From Harmothoe impar (taxonomy: Eukaryota > Annelida > Polychaeta > Phyllodocida > Polynoidae), in assembly GCA_947462335.1 (NCBI GenBank), contig OX381716.1, positions 2,228,438 through 2,292,437 of the forward strand: a stretch of DNA of 64,000 nucleotides, read 5' to 3'. Numbering within the stretch: position 1 is the first letter of the stretch; every line of letters begins with the position of its first letter. Under the pieces are notes generated by a model. That model was not told the origin of the DNA, made no database searches, and saw only the letters and a list, made by a program, of their open reading frames with translations. Shown one piece after another: positions 1-11,377 of this stretch. The position numbers and the translations under genes are program-made.

Positions 1-134
1 ATAGGGTCTTGAACAAGCACCTGTTTTAGCACTGGATATAGAGGGTCTGCTAATTGGAAAAGCGCCCTGGAACTTTAGCAAGACAATGCATATGCACCAA
101 ATTGGTCTGTCTGCTATAATATGTACATTTACCA

Positions 135-375
135 AATCTTTTCTTGAGGGGGGGGGACCAAAAGAATTGCACCCCTTTTTCGTGAAAAAGCCTGCGTATT
201 ACTATAGCTCAAAGGGGTCAGTCACGCACAATTTCAACCCGCCATGGGGTGGGGGGGGGACCAAAAAAATGTTGACCCCTCACATGGGGGAGGACCTACA
301 AATTTCCGCTCGCTCGCGCAATAATCTAGCAACCCCGCCCCCCCCCTGTTGTTAAAAAATGACCACTCCCAATGG
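135..375. repeat. G/C-run dispersed repeat, copy 1
   Basis: Several G runs and a C run alternate with CCCCTTTTT-like text and end in a block reading CCCCTGTTGTTAA...GACCACTCCCAATGG. Almost the same ending recurs at about 3898-3945, so this is a dispersed repeat rather than a gene. The open frame across it contains no domain-like sequence. Confidence 0.4.
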
Positions 376-477
376 CTAATGAGGATGTGAAATACCTCAG
401 AAATAGAGATTTCACAGCTGCTGTTGAGGCTTGTTAGTGAGGCAGTGAGTTAGTGAGACAGTGACACTGAGACAGCT

Positions 478-513
478 GACAGGTGTGACAGGTGTGACAG
501 GTGTGACAGGTGT
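478..513 (+). repeat. Minisatellite, 9-bp unit GACAGGTGT x4
   Basis: Four exact tandem copies of GACAGGTGT. Each contains CAGGTG, an E-box core, but no other promoter signal is visible nearby. Flanks are rich in short TTAGTGAG and AACTCAC words. The next 340 bases hold nothing I can identify. Confidence 0.85.
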
Positions 514-857
514 TTGTAAACTACAACTCACATTAACTCACAACAACTCACAACAGCTCACCTGGTCAGGGACACAACCCAGGTGGTCTATATACCACAT
601 GTACACTAACATGTTACCTGTATACCAGACTAGCTGTAATTGTGTTAACAGTTATGGATGGAGAATGCTCAAAGCTATACAAATAGTTTCTGATGTTGGG
701 ATGTTTACAAAAATAATAGATTTTTTTAACAACAGCAAGTTGACCTGTGAGTCAGACAGTTGTGTTAACACTTGCCTCAGTAGGAGCCTTGCTGCGCTGT
801 CCGCACTGCTCCCCAATGTCTGATGGGGAATGTTCACAGGACATAAATTGTCAGATA

Positions 858-1084
858 TACCGTAAATTCTCGCGTATGAGCCTAACTTGCGTATAAACCG
901 TACACCGACTTTTTGCCGATCCTATAAGCTGCACTGGCAATCTGAATATGGTAACATTTATTACTGTATCATAGTGGCTAAAACTTGTGTATAAGCCGCA
1001 CCCTGGCCCTGGGCTGATCCTATAAGCCACACTGCCGATCTGACTCATGTAATAGCCAAGGGTTATACGCGAGGTTTTATGGTA
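858..1084. mobile_element. MITE, ATAAGCC family (TA-flanked inverted repeat)
   Basis: The left end is TACCGTAAATTCTCGCGTAT and the right end is the inverse, ATACGCGAGGTTTTATGGTA. Inside are degenerate GTATAAGCCGCACC words in both orientations. The TA dinucleotide at each end suggests a Tc1/mariner-type target site. Relatives lie near 10.2, 10.8, 12.1, 18.8, 22.0 and 27.7 kb. Confidence 0.75.
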
Positions 1085-1975
1085 AATACCCGATATGACA
1101 TTGTATTTCAGGGTTTGTAGTTACCAGAGCCTTCCTCAGGCAGTTAGCTAGTTACCTGATGGTACCCGTTGGTTCACACACTAACAAAGTGGGGCGTCTC
1201 TGCAATGATAATTGAGACAATTTACGACGAGCGCTCGGTCACAGGAATCCCTGATATGTTTTGCTGTTTGTGTTGAGGACCGCCTCCCCACTGTCTGTGT
1301 GGTATGGCATGTCCACATTTACATTTATGGGGGACCAGCTCTGGGTGAGTTAGAAGAGGTATGATGACTTGTGTTCTCACTACACATGGGGAGAAATGCT
1401 GTAAAAAATGGCTCCAGAAAATATATCTGGCAATGCTGGACCCTCTTTCCAAAGTCTGGCAATACCTCTCCTTCATTCTACAAGAGTCCAGCTTGTGGGT
1501 ATATATCCGATTTTCTCCAAATTCTAAATCGTACCATCTTTTAGCGACATTCTTCCTTAAAGGAGCCTCTCTCTGGCTCAGTTTGGTCAAACTCTGGGAA
1601 GCATTGCCTCTAGTAGGTGAGTGAGTGCCAGGGTCTGAGTGTATGCCTTACTGCGCTCAGACAACTCTTCATTGCTGGCCAATCTGACCTGTGCAGCAAC
1701 TTATTACTCATTTACTTTTTGTTCGTCCATGCAGGACTTTTTGTATTCATCATGAACCAGTTATTAGTGTCTTAATGTCAGAATTAATTGTAAGCTATTT
1801 TTTGACTCCGCTCCTAATTAATATAGTAAATAAATGCACCCAAAAAGCTACTTTTCAGAAGGGCAAACATCAACCATTTTGTATTTGAATTTTATAGCAT
1901 ATTTATAAGACCTAGCCAATTTCAAAATGCGATGCATAGGGTTTTACCAAGCCTTCTTATGGTGAATACAGACTG
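1085..1975. other. No supported gene; overlapping opposing open frames
   Basis: Two open frames overlap on opposite strands (about 1222-1590 minus, 1361-1624 plus). Neither shows a recognised domain, and the minus one has no ATG near its 5' end. A donor-like GTAG|GTGAGTG lies at about 1616, so part of the plus frame could be an exon, but no convincing acceptor precedes it. Confidence 0.3.
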
Positions 1976-1989
1976 TCAAGGTTAAAGCA

Positions 1990-2281
1990 AAAGGAGGGCC
2001 GTTCTCCGGGAAGCGTGCAATGACCCTTGGCCGTATTGCACACTGTGGCCATTTTGCACGCTCTGAGGGTCACGTGACCCCCGGAAAAGTTAAATTTTAT
2101 GTTTTTTCATGTAATTATGGGTAGTTTTTGTTGATTATTCATGGAAAACCATGAAATAAATACAGAGCGACAATTAAAGTGCCCTCATCAGTGATTATTG
2201 CACTCATGGGGCTTGGGCCGTGTTGCACTAGGCCTATAGCCAGCGTGCAATACGGCCCAAGGCCCACTCGTGCAATAACCA
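1990..2281. repeat. Inverted repeat built on TGCAATACGGCC
   Basis: Arms at about 2193-2228 and 2244-2280 pair almost completely (ATTGCACTC...GGGCCGTGTTGCAC with its inverse). Similar words (CGTGCAATGACCC, GGCCGTATTGCAC) appear at 2015-2065, so the arm text is itself repeated. It is probably a MITE of an unnamed family. Confidence 0.6.
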
Positions 2282-2489
2282 CAGACTCAGCCACTTTAGC
2301 GTGCAGCTTTGTCTATGTATTTGTGGTTGGTGGTGGGTTCACTCACAGCTGTATGCCTCATGCATACAGCCTAAGGTGTACAGGCTCCCTCCCATCCTCA
2401 CATATGGCAACCGTAAAGGTGTCGGGTCACACATAGTCATAGCGGGAGTAGATTGGTATTGAAATTAATACATTGATATATATGTATTA

Positions 2490-2893
2490 ATGCAGCCATT
2501 GCGAGTAACTCACCAGTGCAGTATTGGTGCATCATACAGAATTGATACACCTATAATAAGATGTCATGGTGCATCTCAACATGAAATGATACCTTATGCT
2601 GGCACATAAAGATTAAGCATTTAGCCATCATTAAAGGGTTAAAGTTTTATTAGCTGCATAGTAATTTAGTGCAATATGTTCAATAGGTCTGCTTAATGCA
2701 CAATTACAACAAAATGCAGCCCGGGCGAGTAACTCACCAGTGCTGCATTCAAGCATGATGCCAAACCTATATCATCTGATTCCTGATGGGTTGGCATAAA
2801 GTTCCAATACAGCCCTGGCGAGTAACCCCTGGCGAGTTACTCGCCGGACTGCATTTTTTGCCCTTTAGCGACATGCCATCAGTATAGGGTTAA
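2490..2893. mobile_element. Diverged TTAA-hairpin MITE cluster
   Basis: Three diverged copies of the AATGCAGCC...GAGTAACTC...GCTGCATT hairpin are followed by TTTAGCGACATGCC and a degraded AGGGTTAAT end. This is the family seen in full at 32328-32575. One hairpin contains a small tandem repeat of TGGCGAGTAACCCC. Confidence 0.6.
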
Positions 2894-4076
2894 TATGCGC
2901 CTGTACCTATGTGCTACCTGGTACCCCTCATGGCCCCAGCATATGGCACCCGACCCCTTTCTGGGTCAACAATGCAGGTGGCAAGATACAAAATTTCTTA
3001 CGTTCGCCTGCCGCCCACTCTGACCTTTCCCGTACTGCAAAGGTCAGCATACTGATTGACTTGTGGACAGGAACGGATCAGGCCAGGCTTGGGGGATTTT
3101 CACGAAATATGTGTGTGTGATTTAGGGCTGTGCCCCCTGGGCTGAGCACGTGGGTGGGGGATGTAGGAGGGCTGGGTATGGGGGGCTGTAAGGGTATTAT
3201 AGACTGTATGGGGCAGTGGGATGGGTATGGAGAGATGTAAAATATACTCTGTGGGGCAGGGTATGCACTAATGGGTTGATATCTAAGCACGCTTTCGGGA
3301 AAGTGGCAAGCTATCAGCACTTTTAGCACTTTTATGCAAAGGAAGTGCTTCAATATCAACCCCTATCCCACTATTTCCTCAGAAAACGTGAAATTTAAAA
3401 TGTATAATGTAAAATTTATAGCCAGAACAGCCTGCAGTGCTTTTCTCACCTCGCCACCCTGTTATTTATGGCAGGCAAGCAACCCTGGAGGTGATATACC
3501 TGACCACATAACTGCAACATGGGGCCTCCCCCCAGCAAAGAGTATCATGGTTGTGTATGGACCCCAGCAGTTTAACCTGTTATCTGGCTCTTTGATGGCC
3601 TTGTCAAATCCTGAGAGATTCGCTTTAGACTTAATAGAGCTGTTTGGAGAATGTTGTCCTGTGGTCAGTTGTGACTTATTTGCCAGACTTGATGACCTTT
3701 AGAGGCATGCAAGGTCAGAGCAAGGTCAGCTTATCATCAAGGTTATCATGACTGTGTTTGGGAGGGAAACATTGTAACAACGCGAGGGAGGAGGCAGAAT
3801 TATTTGGACTCCTTGAAGTTGAGGGAAGGGGGCAGGAGGAATTTGGACCCCTCTCAAGCAGGAATGGAACCAGAAAATGTCCAAAATTCTACCACCCTCC
3901 CCTGTTGCTAAGAAGTAACCACTCCATTAATAGGTAATGGAGGATTCCCAGTATGGGGTCCCACCCACTGCTCTACACCACTATAGAGATGCTCTGGACG
4001 CTACATGACCTGCACCTACTGTGTAGCATGGTCTTATTAGGAGTCATACAGATTATTTATATTCCATCAAGATTTC
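2894..4076. other. No supported gene; includes second G/C-run repeat copy
   Basis: Nothing convincing is coded here. An ATG-initiated 122-codon frame at 3334-3702 shows no domain. About 3770-3945 is a second copy of the repeat at 135-375, sharing the CCCCTGTTGCTAAGAAGTAAC ending. Confidence 0.4.
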
Positions 4077-4187
4077 TTAACCCTTTAAGGAAGGGTATGA
4101 AGTTGAAGTTTAAAATTATTATTGACCACAATTTCATTTTAAATACTCATTGCTTGAGTTTGTGTCATGCTGTCCTTAAAGGGTTAG
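4077..4187. mobile_element. Short TTAA-hairpin MITE derivative (111 bp)
   Basis: Bounded by TTAACCCTTTAAGGAAGG and CTGTCCTTAAAGGGTTAG, which are the two ends of the dominant MITE. The internal hairpins are replaced by AT-rich sequence. It appears to be an internal-deletion derivative. Confidence 0.65.
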
Positions 4188-4742
4188 AGGGCAGCATAAT
4201 GCTTCAATCTGTTATCATCTTGTTGCCATTATGCATGAATGCAGTCCAGTTGAGTAACTTTATTTCCATGAAGTGCACAAAATATGTACAGCTCAATAAA
4301 CCCAATCATATGTCAAATCTTTCAAATTTCCCCTTTGGGGCTATGCCCCCAGACCCCCATAAACCTTTTAGTGTATCGCTTTTAACACTCTGATTTGCTC
4401 ACCTTTCTGAACCCATTCGGTTCGGCCGCGCCCCCACCAAAGTCAAGTTGCCTCTGACACCCCGGAGCCCCTTCACATCCCACCCACACACAGTATGTCA
4501 GAGCCCACTTCCAGCTGTCTGAATGGGGAAGGTCTCCAGGAGCAGGTTTTGACACTTGTTTATTACAAGCTGAGAGACATCAAGCAGAGCAGGGATTGTA
4601 AATAATTGAAGATGTTATTAACTCAATCCACACAACTGCATCCTAAATCTAATATTGAAGCAACTCAAAGGCTGAACAAAATAGGTTTTCAGCATGTAGA
4701 AGGGATATTGCATCATAATGGACATTTTTGTGTTTTCTGCAG

Positions 4743-4784
4743 ACCGTGCAACGTCATCCGTCCTTGTGGACATCTGACGTAAAG
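4743..4784 (+). other. Candidate small coding exon (42 nt, phase 0-0)
   Basis: A strong acceptor (TTTTTGTGTTTTCTGCAG) precedes 42 bases that are open only in phase 0, reading TVQRHPSLWTSDVK, followed by donor AAAG|GTAACT. A second strong acceptor, TCTCTCTCACTTCTCAG, ends at about 4966. Upstream, 4494-4605 has open protein-like frames but a weak donor. There is no family match. I infer a possible spliced gene, but chance is a real alternative. Confidence 0.2.
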
Positions 4785-5399
4785 GTAACTGGAGGACATT
4801 GTTGGACTGACATGATAGAGGAGTTTGCAGGTTACCCAACCTTTCCCCACCTGTCCCTGTCTTACCACACCCCCCCCCTACCACCACCCCCAGTGGTAAC
4901 CATCATGACTCTGTCATCACCCTCCTTCTGCCTCTGTTTTTGACATTTTCTCTCTCACTTCTCAGCTGTCCAGGGGTCTGTTACAAAATAGTTGAACAAT
5001 TTTGTGATAATAATAGTAGAGGCATTCAAAGCTGTATGCATGCTTTTCATCATCAACATCTACTATTGCTGCTTTTGTTGAATATATGTTTTTTACAATA
5101 CACCATATATTACATCTTATTAACCACCTGTACCAAGACAGACTGACTCAATTTGATGCAAGAGTCTATACAGTTCTCAAAGTTTATGCAAGCTATGGTG
5201 CACTGACAAATAACATTTGACTAAAAGAAAATATAATATAAAATTCAGACTATAGGCCCAGGATGGCCAGCTGAATATGGCAAATAGATGCAACAATCTA
5301 GACCCAATCAAAAAGAAAGGAAAGAAAAAGTGACCATGAACAACAGGTCCCCTAGAGTTGTGTTTTTGCTGCTGTCAGGTACACAGGGGGAGAAGGTCA

Positions 5400-5500
5400 G
5401 CCTAGGTGGGGGGAGGGGGGGGGAGGGGGGGGCGGGGGGGGCGGGGGGTATACCTGGTCTGGGAGGTCCTGGCGAGGCTGACAAAGGGTCTGGCTAATGT
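5400..5500 (+). repeat. G-run tract plus fragment of the GGCGAGGCTGACAAAGG repeat
   Basis: Long G runs broken by single A or C bases are followed by TATACCTGGTCTGGGAGGTCC and GGCGAGGCTGACAAAGG. The last part is the end of the family at 8906-9790 and 28884-29155. Translated, it looks collagen-like (GIPGLGGPGE), but this is explained by the repeat. Confidence 0.6.
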
Positions 5501-5609
5501 GTTCTGTGTGAAGCAAAAATCCACATTAATTGACATACTTAAATATGGGACTGGGTACATTATTTAAATTTAGCTTCAATATTCAGATGTCAACAGTACT
5601 ACTAATTGA

Positions 5610-5840
5610 ACCAGAGTGGGGTTCGAACCCTGCTCCTAATATACATATACCGTAGCAGGGTATGTGGTCCAGTGTAGGTACACAGGCCTATGTCATCTCC
5701 CAGACTGTAAACATACAGTCGGGGCCAGAGACCGGGTCCTCAGAGACACGCTATAGAACTGGGAGTAGAACTAACAGGGCAGGAGTAGATCTGGGTTTAA
5801 CGCCTCATTTAAGTAATCAGCACAGAAAGGTGAGGTCCAG
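5610..5840 (+). repeat. Dispersed repeat with a pol III B-box-like motif
   Basis: GGGGTTCGAACCCTG at about 5618-5632 resembles a tRNA B box. Bases 5793-5838 recur inverted at about 12028-12075 (CTCATTTAAGTAATCAGCAC core). The stretch 5704-5829 has an acceptor, an open frame and a donor (CAGAAAG|GTGAGG), but its 3' part being repetitive argues against a real exon. A SINE-like origin is possible. Confidence 0.4.
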
Positions 5841-5864
5841 GGCAGCCTGCCCTCCTACCTGGTT

Positions 5865-5995
5865 ACTGGTACACTGGGCTCCTGTGGCAACCGGTACACT
5901 GGACCCCTGTGGAGTACAATAACACTGGTAACTGATACACTGGGCTCCTGTGGTGTACAACAATAACACTGGTAACTGGTACACTGGGCTTTTTT
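5865..5995 (+). repeat. Degenerate minisatellite (GGTACACTGGGCTCCTGTGG)
   Basis: Three to four imperfect copies of a unit of roughly 30-55 bp carry TGGTACACTGGGCTCCTGTGG and, in later copies, TACAATAACACTGGTAACT. A single further fragment is seen near 6335. The remaining 6000-6470 holds nothing identifiable. Confidence 0.65.
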
Positions 5996-6639
5996 GAGTA
6001 ATAATTCGACATTTATTCACCAGAATTTTAAACTAAATTACAGCGAATTTTCCTTGGTATGTTTTATCTTTCAGCATAATCACAATAAAGATTTCGAGAG
6101 ATGATTTGTCACAATCTCAACATATAGATACATAGACTCAAGTTTTATTGTCATAGTATGTGTAACTTCACATAATGTAACTTGTTTTAAAGTACATCTG
6201 TAATTGATTGTAACTCAACAAGACGTTAGCTAGCTGATAGATAGAGGCTTAAATAAATAGGTGAATAAAGTCAATGACTGCACCTGTCAGTAAACTGTTG
6301 CTTGGTGCAGCCATTAAATGAGTAACTTCTGTGGCTCCTGTGCTGTACAATAATAACACCAGTAGAAGACTTTACTGCTAGAATAAGGTTAAAGTAAGGT
6401 CATATATTTGTCTCCTTTGGTCTGCCATCCTATGATAGTTGGCTTATAGTCTTTTTCATGCTGTACATCTTTTTTTGCAAATTTCACAGATATTAAAATC
6501 AGGGAAAATATGTCCTTCATATATCTATGTACGGTATGAAATTAGACTGTCAGATTCCGGAAATCCCCAAACTTAAATACACACAAAAATTTCCCCCCCA
6601 AATTCGGAAAATTTATACCCGCAAATATAAATATATAGA

Positions 6640-6787
6640 CAAATGCCAACGCCCATTGATACCGTCTCTGTTGTATTTCACTAGTGGGGGCTGGGGCAGT
6701 ATCCCATGAAGCCGCAGGCTGAGTGGGATGCACCCCAGCCCCCACGAGTGAAATACATCAGAGCGGTATCAATGTAGTTGGCATTTG
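6640..6787. mobile_element. Hairpin MITE, 148 bp
   Basis: Arms of about 55 bp pair around a short centre: CAAATGCCAACGCCCATTGA at the left and its inverse ending GTTGGCATTTG at the right, with GTGGGGGCTGGGG matching CCCCAGCCCCCAC. It sits beside a remnant of the TTTTCGCG-type MITE at about 6520-6640. Confidence 0.7.
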
Positions 6788-7373
6788 TGTTTATTTTTTT
6801 ATTTGAAGCCATTTAATGAATGAAAAACAAATTTTTCTTAGCCCATTGAATATGGCCATGTTGTATTCAATGGAGGCATTGAATACGGCCCTCCAGTGTT
6901 AAAGCATAGGACATCTTGTATTTCCAAAAAATAAGTGTTTGTAGTCAGCACCGTACTACTGGTCTGGGCAATGCCACTTGTAACTCTTAGCGAAATCCAA
7001 GTCATGTATGGTAGGATTTGAGGTCAGATTACAGAGTGCGTTTGTCAAGTTTGTGCTTGTGTTAGCCGGTTACCAGAGCTTTGTTTCATGGCCTATAAAT
7101 AACCATGCAAACCCATTGTCCCAACCTTAAAGTATGTAGACATGGCACAGGTAAAACCACCAACCCTTTAGCTTCTTAGCAGGGTTTGAGATTATTTATT
7201 TTCATATTTCACCAATGCTGTACCAGCATGTTTTCTGCAGCCCTGACTATTAGATAATTGATCAGCTCAAGGGGATGGCATGATGCATGATTGCTGCAGT
7301 GGTGAGTTACTCACAAGTCACCCAGGGGGGGTGGTGATGAAGCACTATGCTGCCCCAAAGGGTTAATAAATGT

Positions 7374-7805
7374 CCGGGGGGGGGGGGGTCACTCCCTCAG
7401 CATTGGATACTATGTGTGAACACGATTCCAAGGGAAAGGGTCTGTTTTTGGGTCCTAGGCACGGACCCGCGAGGGCCCATGATAAGGGTTACGTTTTAAG
7501 CAAATTTTGGATGAAAGGGGTGTATTTTTAGACCATAATCAATCTTTGAAGGTTTATTAAACTTAATTTTGCTATGATATTATTGAGTCACCCTTGATTC
7601 GCGTATTTCTTGTCAGGGTCACCCATGATTAGAGTACATTTTTCAAGGGTTACTTGTGATTAGGGTCTGTTTTTTCGCTAAATTTGCCTTGAAAAGGGTG
7701 TGATTTTTGAAAATTTCGCCCCTTGATAAGGGTAGGAAATTTGGGGTGATGTTCGCACATAGTGACTATAGAAAAGAAAGGGAGTGCCCCCCCCCCCCCC
7801 CCGGG
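7374..7805. mobile_element. G-run-ended hAT-like MITE with 8-bp target duplication
   Basis: The element starts CCGGGGGGG...TCACTCCCT and ends AGGGAGTGCCCCC...CCGG. The inner terminal repeats also match (ACTATGTGTGAACA against its inverse). ATAAATGT flanks both sides (7366-7373 and 7806-7813), an 8-bp target duplication as in hAT elements. The interior holds GGGTGTATTTTT-like words but no transposase frame. Confidence 0.7.
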
Positions 7806-8164
7806 ATAAATGTATATGAATGTATAAGCGTACATGTGTGTATGTGACAGGTGTAACTCCATATATGCATGTATGTAGCATGTACTACATGGGACCTGGG
7901 GCATTGTATGCAGATAACTGCATACCTCTCACTTACTGCCTACATGCAACATTCTGATGGAGCCTTAGCAGTTTTACCATGAACTTATTCATATTCACAG
8001 GTATACATTTTACCACAAAAGCTGACAAAAGTATGCCCGCGAGTTACGCGCATCAATAACTCTGACTCGTTGAGGCATCATGCTGTACTTACGGGTTTAG
8101 TTACAGACTGTACTGATACCTCTGTCAGTACACACTGCACTACTCCAAACCTGTCACACTGCAC

Positions 8165-8361
8165 TACTGTAAACAGACAGATTTCAAGATGTTTAAATCT
8201 TCGAGAATTTGCTAAAAGCTACAATTTTGCCTTCATTAAAATTTGCAGAATTCTCAAATTTGGCACTTTATTTCAATATTGTATAAATATTCACCCTGTA
8301 CATATTTTTACACAAAATTCGAGAGAATATGTACAGCGCGAAAATATGTCTTTCTACAGTA
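8165..8361. mobile_element. MITE, TTTTCGCG family
   Basis: The ends are TACTGTAAACAGACAGATTT and its imperfect inverse AAAATATGTCTTTCTACAGTA, with GAATATGTACAGCGCGAAAA inside the right arm. Family signature: AAACGTAGATATTTTCGCG arms with TA at both ends. Confidence 0.75.
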
Positions 8362-8494
8362 ATCCTCTCCTGGTCAGGGAGAAGTAGCAGCAGCGGCTGT
8401 CAGCGATCCATCACAGCTCCACCTGTAGAGGGGGCAGACGGCCGGGGCTGCTTTGAAGACTTAATCACTTTACCTTACATCCACCTGAACCCCC

Positions 8495-8905
8495 CTATAC
8501 CGCGTCTGGGGGAACCTGGCATGGCATCCACCTGTACCCCCCTATACCGCGTCTGGGGGAACCTGGCACGGCATCCACCTGTACCCACCTATACCGCGTC
8601 TGGGGGAACCTGGCACGGCGTCCACCTGTACCCCCTATACCGCGTCTGGGGGAACCTGGCACGGCATCCACCTGTACCCCCTATACCGCGTCTGGGGGAA
8701 CCTGGCACGGCATCCACCTGTACCCCCCTATACCGCGTCTGGGGGAACCTGGCACGGCATCCACCTGTACCCCCTATACCGCGTCTGGGGGAACCTGGCA
8801 CGGCATCCACCTGTACCCCCTATACCGCGTCTGGGGGAACATGGCACGGCATCCACCTGTACCCCCCTATACCGCGTCTGGGGGAACCTGGCACGGCCGA
8901 CAAAG
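8495..8905 (+). repeat. Minisatellite, 46-47 bp unit, about nine copies
   Basis: Tandem copies each contain CTATACCGCGTCTGGGGGAA, CCTGGCACGGCATCCACC and TGTACCCC. Starts at 8495, 8542, 8589 and 8635 give a 47/47/46 bp spacing. The long open frames on both strands here (PRLGEPGTAS-type repeats) come from the tandem unit and are not genes. Confidence 0.9.
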
Positions 8906-9790
8906 GGCCTGGCTAATGAGTTCTCTGTGGGAGTCTTATAGTTGTATTCAATGGTTAAATTGAGACCTCAAATAAACCACACTTCTCACCTCATGAACCC
9001 CTCCCTCCAGTGTATCTAATTGCAGTGCTAATGGTATCCCCCTCCTCTCCCCAATTGTCATGGCCCATAATGACACCACCAAAGGGATGAGCCTGGCCTC
9101 CTGCTGTAGGTGTCAAACTTAACACTAATGAAGATCCTTATGCTATACCTTATGTCAGACGAGGAAGCTCACTGTGCATTCATTATTATCTCAATTTCTG
9201 GCATCAATTAAGACATAAATATCACTCCCTGCACTCTAGTATATTGCACATCAACACCAGCTACTAATAAATTTCCCTCTTTGAACTTGAGCCACTAAGC
9301 TCATCTTTTACAACCCTCAGTGGTCACTTTATGGTTCAGGCCGGCATCCGACAGAGATAAAGGCGACCTCCTCCAGCGACTCTAATATCTGATACCCTTA
9401 CCCTGCTGTGCTGTCATTGAGGAATCCCTTTGTTGGCCTCACCAGCTAGCCTGACATACGGTATATACCTTGTCTAGGAGGAGCAGGCAAGCCCCCTGAC
9501 TGTGAGGGCATTAGGACCTTTATTAGTGGTAATGTTAACACATACAGGAGGAGGCCAATCCCATCCCTATGGTGATATCAAAACCTTGGGACAAGATAAA
9601 GTGCTTTCATTAGCACCTCAATTGAATACACTGGAAGAAGGGACTCATGAGGTGAAAAGTCTGGTATAGCCTATTTGAGGTATCAATATTGCTACTGACC
9701 ACAGCGATAAGGCTCCCACATAAAACCCATTAAATACAAGGCCCTTTGTCGGCCTCGCCAGGTTCCCCCAGACAATGTATACCCTATCCT
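8906..9790. mobile_element. Composite of the GGCGAGGCCGACAAAGGG repeat family
   Basis: Starts with CCGACAAAGGGCCTGGCTAAT and ends with CCCTTTGTCGGCCTCGCCAGG, inverse motifs. The interior matches 16985-17290 and 28570-28890 (CACCACCAAAGGGATG, TTTGAGGTATCA). I read it as a non-autonomous inverted-repeat element or a nested pair. Confidence 0.55.
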
Positions 9791-10060
9791 CACTTCTCCA
9801 TCTGTGTCTACCTTACCTAAAGACTGGAACCTGGATAGTCCTACCTGACTGTACCTGCCCCATCTCTAGATACCTGATTGTACCCCACCCACCTCATACC
9901 ATCTCATCCCACACACACCTGTGTCTACCTTGCCTAAAGACTGGAACATGGAAACCTGACTGTACCCACCCCCCTCATACCCCACCCACCTCATCCCATC
10001 CTTCCCCCCCCCCCACCCCTGCCTACCTAAAGACTGGAACCTGCAGCTAAACACTGGAGC
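9790..10060 (+). repeat. Tandem repeat, about 110 bp unit, three copies
   Basis: TACCTAAAGACTGGAACCTG-type text recurs near 9812, 9930 and 10024, followed each time by CTGACTGTACC or a C-rich stretch. There is no coding signal. Confidence 0.65.
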
Positions 10061-10085
10061 CCAGCCCCATCTCTGTGCAGCCAGA

Positions 10086-10138
10086 CGTACGGTAACTAAG
10101 GTAACTACCGGCCGGTAACTAAGGTAACTACCGGGCGG
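10086..10138 (+). repeat. Two tandem copies of GGTAACTAAGGTAACTACCG
   Basis: The 20-base block GGTAACTAAGGTAACTACCG occurs twice, separated by GCC. It has internal symmetry (GGTAACTA / TAGTTACC). Confidence 0.75.
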
Positions 10139-10212
10139 TGAATGGGGCTTAATGAAGCCAGACGCTTAATGCCATTTATGCATCATAGGAGTAGCCTATT
10201 CATAGATATAGT

Positions 10213-11240
10213 TAGCTATACTCTAGCCAAAGCCTAACTCATGTAGAAGCCACACCCCTAATTTGGCAAATTGTATAAGCTGCACAAGGGGTCTGAAAAT
10301 TGCTAATTTAGTACTGTAGTATACTTATGAAGTTTCACATAAGGCACACCCTGACCTTGGGCTGATCCTATAAACCGCACTGTCCAGCTCACTCGCATAC
10401 TAGCCGTGGCTACTATGCACATTATAGTACATTAAAGCAATTTTTGCAGAAATGAAAAATCCATGAAATTTTCATGTATAGGTATGGAATGAATATCCAC
10501 GAATTTGCCGATTTTCACTCTTCCGCGAAAATTTAAACCTGTGAAGATAAGTACTTTCACAGTATAAATTGAGAACAGGTGTGTAGGTTTGGCCTGGCCC
10601 CTCATCCCCTGCCCTCATCTTTACCCACCTACTGTAGAAGTCCCACCTTCACCTTTGCTCCCTGTAGTGTCCACACAGTAATTGGTGGGACCAGCAGTAA
10701 TTAGCTGTCAGCGGGACAATGCTGGATATACCGCACTAATACAGCCACCGTATATCCTGGACATACTGCACTAATGCAGCTACCGTATATTCTCGCGTAG
10801 AAGCCGCTACTTGTACGCAAGTCCGATCACGAGTGCAGCTCATAGGATCAGCCCAAAGTGAGGGGGAAGCTTATGGGTGAGTTTCAGATGTATAGGCAGT
10901 AGTAAAGTCACCATAATCAGAACCCCTATTTGGCTTATAGGATCCTCCAAAGTTAGGGGTATGGCCTAAAAGTGAGTTAAGGCAGTAAGCCATTGATGCC
11001 ATCAGTTGGACGAGATTCGTCCATGAGTTAAACAGTATAGACTTTTAGCAAATTGGTGAAATTTTGTTCGGCTGACATTGGTGGAATACACACTTTAGGC
11101 TTATACGTGAGGTTTTACAGTACATGCTGGGGATGGGAACTGGTGTGTATGTGGCTTATAGGAGTCTCTAAAGTTAGGGATGTGGCCTATACATGAATTA
11201 GGCTTCTACGTGGGGTTTTACGGTCCATGTTGGGGACGGG
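10213..11240. mobile_element. ATAAGCC and TTTTCGCG MITE remnants
   Basis: About 10213-10430 is a diverged ATAAGCC copy. About 10430-10563 matches the TTTTCGCG subfamily of 27355-27500, ending GTACTTTCACAGTA. About 10783-11123 and 11150-11222 are further ATAAGCC pieces (CTACCGTATATTCTCGCGTA; GTGAGGTTTTACAG). No gene is seen between them. Confidence 0.6.
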
Positions 11241-11377
11241 AACAGGTGTGTAGGGCCTGCAGACGATCACTAACAGCTCATCAACCCCTGACCCTGTCTG
11301 CCTCTGTCTTCTACTGCCACCTGCTATTACAGCCTCTACCCAGCCTGGTCCTGGCTGTCAACACAATGCAGCCTATA

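Noticed and set aside
1222..1624. Opposing 122- and 87-codon frames
   Set aside because: Neither shows a domain; the minus frame lacks an early ATG and the plus frame lacks an acceptor.
5288..5497. Collagen-like GIPGLGGPGE frame
   Set aside because: The segment is a dispersed repeat end that also occurs at 8.9 kb and 28.9 kb, following a homopolymer tract.
5704..5829. Exon-like segment with good acceptor and donor, phase 0-0
   Set aside because: Its 3' third recurs inverted at 12.03-12.07 kb, so the segment is at least partly a dispersed repeat.
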